Positions 24,101 to 33,100 of a DNA stretch of 64,000 nt are shown here, in pieces. Source of the DNA: Antedon mediterranea (taxonomy: Eukaryota; Echinodermata; Crinoidea; Comatulida; Antedonidae); NCBI RefSeq assembly GCF_964355755.1, contig NC_092671.1, forward strand, positions 18,690,001 through 18,754,000, given 5' to 3'. Both the position numbers and the translations under genes were made by a program. How positions within the stretch are numbered: the first letter of the stretch is position 1; each line of letters opens with the position of its first letter. The notes below the pieces were generated by a model. The model saw only the letters and a program-made list of their open reading frames with translations, searched no databases and was not told the origin of the DNA.

Positions 24101-27100
24101 GAGCTCGAAATCACTGAACAAGGCATGGTTAACATTTTTTAGAATAGCTCTACTTTTTTCTAGAGTTTGCATGTCACAGAAGGAAGACAAGCTACGAAGT
24201 TGACAACCTATTAATTTAGAACTTAAATTAACAATTCTTTGTAGTGAGTTTCTCTCTTTGACCCTATTAAGACTAAAAAACCAGCATATAAAGAAAAAAA
24301 GTTAAAACGTTCTCAATAAAGGAATTATAAAAAAACCTGAGAATTACTTTATCGACATTAAAATGGTTCAGCTTCCTTAACAGATAAAGTCTATGGTGTC
24401 CTTTCTTTACTATTGCCTCTGTATTTAATTCCCAGCTGAGATTGTCCTCAAAATATAGTACCTAGGTATTTAGGAATGGACAATATCACTGGTTCGTCAT
24501 TTATGAGGGATACCAGAGGGCTGCGTCATTTCTCCTTCCTAAAATCTACAATCATCTCCTTGGTTTTGGTCACATTGAGTTCCAAGTAGGAGTTTCCACA
24601 AAATTGGATAAAACCATCTAACCGTCCTGTGAATTTTTAGGGAGAGACAGCAAGACAGTGTCGTCAGCAAATTTGACAAGATGACTATTGTCCTGTTTGC
24701 TGCGACAGTCATCCGTGTATATAATATACAGGAGATGAGAGAGGACGCAACCCTGGGGCGATCCAATACTTGTCATTACGTACATTCATTGATACTAAAA
24801 TCATCAAAAATCTATCTATAGTTAAATCATGAGTTGATTCCAAATTATCAAGACTCATTAATTAATCAACAATAGTACATACCGCTAATGAATTTCAATG
24901 TTCTTCTAGCTAGCATCATTTTTCCTATTTCATAACGATACAATAGGTACAGGAAAAACATTATTTGCACCAAACACTTGCAAAATATACATAAACATAA
25001 TTTAGTTTTACGCTATTTAAAGAAAATTAGAGTTTTCGTAAAAGGTCACTGACCTCTATAGTTACATAACAACTGTTGTATCAATTAGTTTTTAGAGTAA
25101 GAAATACATATTATACACATTTGTAGTTATTTAGATGTTATTGGCAGGCATAAATGTTACCTACTACTACACTACCTGTTGTTGATAACAATTTATCATT
25201 ATTATAGGATTATTTTTATTTGAGTACATAATTAATTCAAAATACTTAACATCATTTTTCCTATTTCATATGACGATAGGTACAGAGAAAAACACAAGTT
25301 TCATCAAATGCAACGGCAATTACGGAATAAGACATTTTGTTAGGAAAAATTTGAGTTTTTGTAAAAGGTCAATGACCTTTTGACCTCTAGTTAAGTATAA
25401 CTGTTGTATTAATTGTTTTTTTTAATGTATATTAGTAGGATATATATACTCTACACATTGGTACTAAAGCTATTTAGATATGATTATAAAACAATGGATT
25501 ATAGGCATAAACGCTACCCCTACCCAAAAATTGTTTACATTACTTACATTTGATCAAGAATCAATTTCAATAAGAATAGTACATCATTACTTTTAAAATT
25601 CTTCTAGTTAACATCATGTTTCCTATTTTATATATATCGATAGGTACAGAAAAAACACAATTTTGATTAAATGCATCCACAATTATGGCATACGATATAA
25701 CAGTTAATCATTTTTTAAAGGAAAAAATGAGTTTTTGTAAAAGGTCAATAACCTTTTGACCTCTAGTTATATAAATAAGTGTTGTATTTTGTTTTTTTAA
25801 ATTGCATATTAGAAAGAAATATATATTCTACACACTGATATCAAGATTATTGAGATTGGATTATAAAACCACAAGTTACGGGCATAAATGTTACCCCCTA
25901 CCCCAAAAATATTTACGGAATAAAATCCCTATATAGTTGTTGAGATTACGTAAAAAATAGTGTGTTCCAATGCTTCAATTTTCGGTGACTTTTAATATGT
26001 CATTCTAAACTACATTTGGAATGAAAAAATCAATGTTTCGTTACTATTGCAATTTGTGGTGGGTTTACCTCTAAATATCACTAGATTGACTGGACTACAT
26101 ATGACATTATAACCTAGTATAATTGGGGGTACATTGGTCAATTGGATTATTACCTGCATGTGCAATATTGCAGATGGTCATCTTTGTATAATTGGTAAGC
26201 TAGTTCAATCTGATGATTCCCCATCAATTGCTCATTAATCACAACAATCAGTGGTTTACCCCCTTCAAGTGTTTCCATTACACTGCCAGCACCTAAACAA
26301 AACGAGAATGCAGAATGTTGCTTTAAAGTATACAAGAATGAGTGTGGGTGGGTAGAAATAGTATACAATTATTGTTTATAGGTGCAATGGAGAGAATATT
26401 TTCATTGAAACTTGGCTCCACCTAGTTGAATAGAACACTGTATCTTGAACGCAAATAATCAAACAATATTTGGCTTAATTGCTGCCTTTGCATAAGATAA
26501 ATTTATTGGTCCATCACTAAAAAGTTAATTTATGCTCTTGTCAAATTTATTGAGCCGATTTAGTTTTTGAGGAGATATTTAAAGGATAAAGATAAAACAT
26601 GTTGAATATCTAAAGAAAGAGAATAGAGCATTGAAGTTAGTAATCTACAGTATAGATACCATGTTGTGAAATCAAAGTTTTTTCTAGACTTTATATTATA
26701 TCTATTTTTTATATTTCATGCCAGTTTCAAATGTATTTCCATTTTATATTACTATGGACAGTAAAATAAGAATATATTAGTATCAGTATATTTCTATTTT
26801 GAAATATTTTTGCATCATACTCCTTCAACTTAAATACAAAATGATGTTAAGAACAGCTCTATCATACATACCTGCATGACTAATAACAAGATCTGCATCT
26901 TTTATATCGTCTGCGATGGAATTTTTATATCTATAATATTTAAGAGTAAAGTTTGTTCTTGAGACTTCTTCTGGCTCAAAGTTTCCACGACCAATTTGAA
27001 GAACAGCTTTTGTGTAGCCTAGTCTTTCCAGTTGCTATAAATAATCAAATTATCTGTATATTTTTAACATAACCTGTAAATAATCAACCTCGGGCTGGCC

Positions 27101-30100
27101 CTAGCTAGCCTAACTCCATATAAACTGAACGTAACCTGCTGCAATTGTATATTCAGTATTCCTGATTGATCGAGGGCCTAGTCTAACAGGACATCCCGTC
27201 TAACATAGCATGGCATTGCCTTAGCTCTATCTACATACTGTAGTATCGACCGTAAGGGGGTGCCCACGCAATGAATGGCCCGAACCCACCAACCGTCTGC
27301 GGGCGCCTGGTTCTAGTACTTGTGACGTATGGACGTCTGGGCGTCATGCGCAGACGGTTGGAGCATACCAGAAATCGGGGCAATTAGCCACGGAATTTGC
27401 CGTGGTAACAAGGATACGGCTAACAGCAGTATCATCAGTGATAGGAACTGGATAGATATATTGGATTACTGTATTACATTGGATTTGCCCCAAGCGGCTT
27501 TTGGAAATCACGAATCGATCTCCAGCGGCGGGGTTCAAACTTTCCGGTTTAGGTATTAGTTAGAGTCCAGGGTTTTCGTCTGTTATATTACCATGCCGAT
27601 AGATGGGAATCGTATTCGAGTGAATTTTTGTACACTCGAGCAATTATGCGATATTCCGGGAATAGGAGTGGTTCGGGCGGACGAAATTTTGTCCCTTAGG
27701 ACCAGATTAGGTAATATTTCATCCGTAATAGATTTAAGTTCTATTAAGGGTCTGAGTAAGAAGCCAGAGTTCTTAAGCAGATTTGATTTTTCACCTAACC
27801 TTAGGTTGTCACCCGAGGACTTTAGTCGAATGTTGGGTTCTGTGTCTTCATTATGATTTTAGTGTTCATTCCGCGGCCCAACATTTAGGATCTGAGGGTG
27901 GAGCTGATAGGGGAGGCTCTGGGGAAAAGGGAGTGGATTTTGATAGGGCTCACCATGGGTTAGGTGATATGTCTCCGATGGTCCGACTGCAGGGGTCGGC
28001 ATCGTCTGGGCCTGCTGGGGTTAGTAAGGGCGCCGCTACAATTAAAAAAGTGCCCTAAAGAAGGCGGTGGGTCCCGGGAATGACGATACTCGTTCCCGGA
28101 AAACTGAGCAAAAGCTTAAGTTTATGTCTTTTAGGGATTTTCACTTTCTCCAGAGAACCAGGAAGGTGGTTACTCTAGTGGGGAGGAGGCTCACGTGGGT
28201 TCCGCAGAAGAGTACGCAGCGACTCTCCTGTACAAGGCTGGGGAGATATCCTCATGTAGAGGGGGGAAAGAGTTTAGCGGGAATAAAGGATATGGGACTC
28301 CGGTGTCTAAAGGGGGATATCCGCTCCACAGAGGGAATCTCAAAGGGACGAAGTTGGTACAGGCCGACAATGGGCAAATATGAGAGAGGGTAACTCATGG
28401 GGTGGAGATAGATCAGGGAACGGGTTCCCTGGGGATGGTACTTGGGACCGTCCTGAATATCGTCCAAGGGATGAAAGACCAGGACCCTCGCACATGCCTA
28501 CTTGTCAGGAAGCGGATTGGACTTCGGACCGATTCGGGAGGTTGGATGGATACCAGGGGTCCGAGTCTCCGTATGGATGGCCATCCGGTTGTCAACGAGA
28601 GGGGCCAGGTCGTCAGGACTGGGACTATTCATGGGTCGTTCCACAACCCTGGGGTAGATACGAAGAGAGGCCACTATTATACCAGGACCGAAGGGATAGG
28701 GGTCCAAGGGCCGGAACTAGGGGTAATAGGTCAGGGGGTAGGTCAAGATGGGAACCTTTCCGATCTAAGGATGTCCCAAGAAGCCTGGTATATAGAGGTA
28801 AGGATAACTGGGCTTTCTTTAAACGTAGATTTAGGGCCTTTTCGGAAGAGCATCATCTTTCGCCCTGGGAGATGAAGGCGGCTTTGTGTTGGTGCTTGGA
28901 GGGGGCTGCGGCGGACCTCTACACCAATTTAGTAACGATGGATGGGGACATTTCCTTTTGGGACATAATCCATGCCTTTGACCAACGGTTTACGGAGGAT
29001 GAACTTCCCGAGGTCCTCCAGGCCAAGCTAGAGACCGCATCCCAACATGAAACAGAGTCAGTAGGGAAATGGGCCAATCGGGTATTAACTCTAACTAGGA
29101 AAGCATTCAAGCTGCTTTCCAATGAATGGATACAGAGACATTCAGCTATGAAGTTCTGTATTGGGTGCCGTAACACGGGGGTGGGAAAATTGGTACTTTT
29201 TGAAAATTGCGCGACTATGTCCGAGGCGCTAGGAAGTATGATAAATTTAACAGCCTCCAATCTCTTTATGAAACTAAGTGGGGAAAAGAAATGACATCAC
29301 TACCACCCCAGGCAAGGTCTCCATCTGTCTCAATTAGGCCGACGACACAATCATGTCCGCTTTCCTCCATGCCGGGGGTGGAAAATAGGGGATTTTACAG
29401 ACCACCACCTAGAGGTGGGGCCGAGGTCCGGCTGGGTGGGTTAGTTAATAGAGGCGGATTTGGCCCAGGTTAAAGGGTTGTTAAAAAGGGTCTTGGAGAT
29501 AGTACTGTAGAGGGTGGGGATCGATTGGGTGGGGGCTCAGGGCCGTCACCTCCTCCCCAATCCACTACTACTACCTGGGACCGCTGTTTTGAATGTAATG
29601 AGGTGGGTCATTTCAAAAGGGAATGCCCGAAATTAGCGCGGCAAGCCAGGCAGGTAGGGGAACAAGAAGATCCTTTAAACGAATAGGGGTCGGGGGTCGG
29701 GGCCTGACCACCGACTGCCAGCGTTTTGAAGGCTCATGCGCTAAAAGGGAAGAGGTACAGGGGTACCCGGGTGGGGATCCTCTGGGGGTGTCCGTGGACA
29801 TAGTTAGTTTAAAGGAAAGGGAACCGTGCATAGTGGTAAATAGGGTAGAGCTGGACCCCGCCCCACCAATAATTGCAGAACTTTCCTTTAAATTAGAAGG
29901 GAGGGGACTTCTATGCCGGGGTACTGGGTAGGCCCAGTCACTTTTGCATTAGGTTCGCCGAAGAGTACACTGAATACGTGGCGCCTATAAATGACGATAT
30001 GTTGCTGGGAGGAGATTTTTTGATACCCAATCGAGCTCTTATCGATTGTGGGAAGCTATTACTGTCTGTGGGAACAAGTGCACTTTCGCTTTGCAAAGAG

Positions 30101-33100
30101 GCGGGGGAGGTTAGCCCTAGGGTTGGCCAGGTGACGGTTGGCAAGCGCAGGGTGCTTCCTCCGTTTTCGGCGGGGTATATACTGTGCCGGTTGGACGTAA
30201 CAGGGGAGCATCTCCCCGATTATTTCATTGAACCCGATAATCAGGGGAAAGTTTTAATTCCATCCACCATTCATCGGGGTGGGACTGTTCCTAAAGTTTG
30301 CGTGGCGAATCTTACGGGCAGATATGTAACACTTAAACAGGGAGAGGTTGTGGGGAATGCCACTGAGTGGGAGGGTAATCATGCGCCTTCTCAAGGGGGA
30401 TCGGTGTCCACCGTAGGGGTTGACAGTGCAGAGAAATCCTCCACGGAACAGGGTGGGGTACCACAACACCTGGAAGGGATGTTATTGTTAGCGGACGTAG
30501 CGAAAACCTTGACCGGATCTGAGTTCGATAGGGCGAAACAACTGCTCATTGAGTTCCAAGATGTCTTTGCGGCTCATCAATTTGATATAGGGACTCTGAA
30601 GGGTATTGAGCATACTATTGATACGGGGGATGCGCCGCCAATCCGACAACGACTCCGACCAACTCCCATGCACTTCGCCAGGGAGGAGGAAAAGGAGATC
30701 AATAAAATGTTACAAGCAGGGGTGGTTCAGCCGGTGTTGGTACGCAAACGGGACGGCTCAGTGCGGTTATGTATCGACTACCGGGTTCTAAATAATGTTA
30801 CAATTAAGGATGCCTACCCTCTGCCCTTGGTACGGGATTGTCTCGACGCTTTGTCGGGCAACACATGGTTTACCAAATCGGATGCCATATGGGGGTACTG
30901 GCAAATTAATATGGGGGAAAAGGATAGGAGAAAAACGGCATTCATTACCAAGTACGGGCTATTTTAATTCGTTAAAATGCCGTTCGGGCTATCAAATTGC
31001 CCAGCCACATTTTCACGGGCTATGGGTTTAGTATTGAGGGGGATAGCCTGGGACACCGTTCTTGCCTTTCTGGACGACATTGTAGTCATGGGACGGAATT
31101 TGGATGACCATTTGGGCAATATCCGACATGTTTTAGAACGTTTCCGTGCAAGTAGCCTTAAGCTCAAGCCGAAAAAATGTATTTTTTTCCAACGGGAGGT
31201 GGAATTCCTAGGCCGGGTGGTTGGTGAGGATGCCTTATCGATTTCGGCTACAGATGTTACTGTAGTCCAGGATTGGCCCGTACCTACTTTGGTAAAGGAG
31301 TTGCAACAGTTCCTGGGACTGGCTAATTATTACAGAGAATTCATTGACCATTTTGCCGATAAGGCTGGGCCGTTGTATGAATTACTGGGTAAAGGGGTGC
31401 CATTTGTATGGGGATCCGAACAGCAAGCTGCTTTTGCTGGTTTAAAGTTGGCTCTCATTACACCTGCTGTTCTCACTCTTCCTAATACCAGGGACGAATT
31501 CATTTTAGATGTGGATGCGTCAGACCTGGCGTTGGGGGGAGAACTACTACAAGTACAAGGGGATCGGGAGAAGGTAATTGCGTATGCTAGCACCCGTCTT
31601 ACGGCGGAGCAGCGCAATTACTGTACGACCCGCAAAGAATTATTGGCGGTGGTGTATTTGACGCGTCATTTTTGCCACTATCTCTTGGGTAGACCTTTTC
31701 GGGTTAGAACAGACCATAGCAGCCTGGTCTGGTTACTGTCGTTTAAGAACCCCCAAGGGCAATTAGCTAGGTGGATAGAGGAACTCAGCCTCTATAATCT
31801 TGTCCTGGAACATCGTAAGGAGGTACTACATGGGAATGCAGATATGCGTTATCCAGTCAGGCCGGACCGGTTGACCACTTTGAGCAGGGGTTGATCCCGG
31901 GGATTTGCCTTGCGGGGGATGCTCTTATTGCGTCAGGGCACATAGCCGGTGGGTCCGTTTCCGGGAGGACGTGGATGACGTAGTCCCGATTTAACAAATC
32001 CGGCAAATAGGACCGGACCCAATGAGGAGGGGCTGGTGGACCCGGGTGGGACTACGATCGAGGTCGTACGGGGGCCTTCGTGTTGTGCCATTAATTTGGT
32101 TCAAGACGATGTGGGGGGAATCTCAGCTATACAGCCCGACGGTCGGGTATCCATGTGCTGAGGATACTTCCGTAAAGAGCTTGAGCAATTTCAGGCTAAG
32201 GATCCCGATTTGGCAGCTATCAGGGGGTGGTTAGAATTGGGGGAACCGCCAGACGGGGAATTATTTAGCTCCAGTCCGGCGACTAAGCACCTATGGCTGA
32301 ATCGGGAGTGGTTACATATCGGGGAGGATGGGCTCCTTTACATTTTCAGGGATGACATGGGAGGCGAGCGGCTAATTTTGCAGCGAGAACTCCATGCGGA
32401 GGCTCTGAAGCTTCATCATGACATTCCATCGTCTGGGCACCAGGGAATGTCCCGCACCAAGCTCAGACTCCGAACTAAGTTTTTTTGGTATGAGATGGGG
32501 AGAGATGTGGAGCGCTACATCCGGGCCTGCGAAATCTGTAATCAAAACAAAAAGACTGCACATAAGGGCAGGTCCCCGTTAACGGAGTTTCACGCAGGGT
32601 CGCCAATGGAGCGGGTCCACATTGATTTCTTGGGACCATTACCTAAGTCGGAGGCGGGTAACGTCCAGATCCTTATGATGGTGGATCAATTTTCAAAGTG
32701 GGTGGAGATTAGTCCGTTACCCTCACAGACTGCAGAGGTGACGGCCAGGGCTTTAGTGGCGAACTTTTTTAGTCGGTTTGGGGTTCCGTTCGAGCTGCAT
32801 TCGGACCAAGGCCGTAATTTCGAGAATGAACTGTTTGGTTCTCTCTGTAAAGTTCTCCAAATTCACAAGACCCGGACGACCAGTTATCGTCCATCCGCCA
32901 ACGGACAGGTCGAGTGTTATAATCGCACACTGATGGATGCGGTTCGTTGCTTCGTCGGGAAGAGGCAACGGGACTGGGACGTCCATTTACCTCAAATAGC
33001 GGGGGCGTTGCGGGCGACCGTTAATCCCGCATTTTGACGCACATTTTCATCTGGACCGTTTATTTTCGGCCCTAGGGCTGCCCCCAATATATCAGCTACG

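Larger units (their letters stand above)
21733..26105. mobile_element. 4.4-kb element with about 110-bp terminal inverted repeats inside ALG13 intron 3
   Basis: Sequence at about 21737-21850 recurs inverted at about 25965-26098. Shared blocks include TAGTCCAGTCAATCTA at the tip, ACCCACCACAAATTGCAATA, and AAAAGTCACCGAAAAT. The tips are flanked by CAT on both sides, so a short target duplication is possible but unproven. Inside lie a decayed ORF (22550-23830), a LINE fragment in the opposite direction (23930-24800) and a three-unit tandem repeat (24835-25925). The element fills almost the whole intron between exons 3 and 4. Terminal inverted repeats argue for a DNA transposon; no intact transposase was found, and which transposon superfamily it belongs to is open. 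Confidence 0.6.

Noticed and set aside
28067-28875. Overlapping ORFs around the gag region
   Set aside because: Shadows of the GC-rich gag DNA in other frames; only the frame with the capsid core, and the HhH and zinc-knuckle frames, have family motifs.
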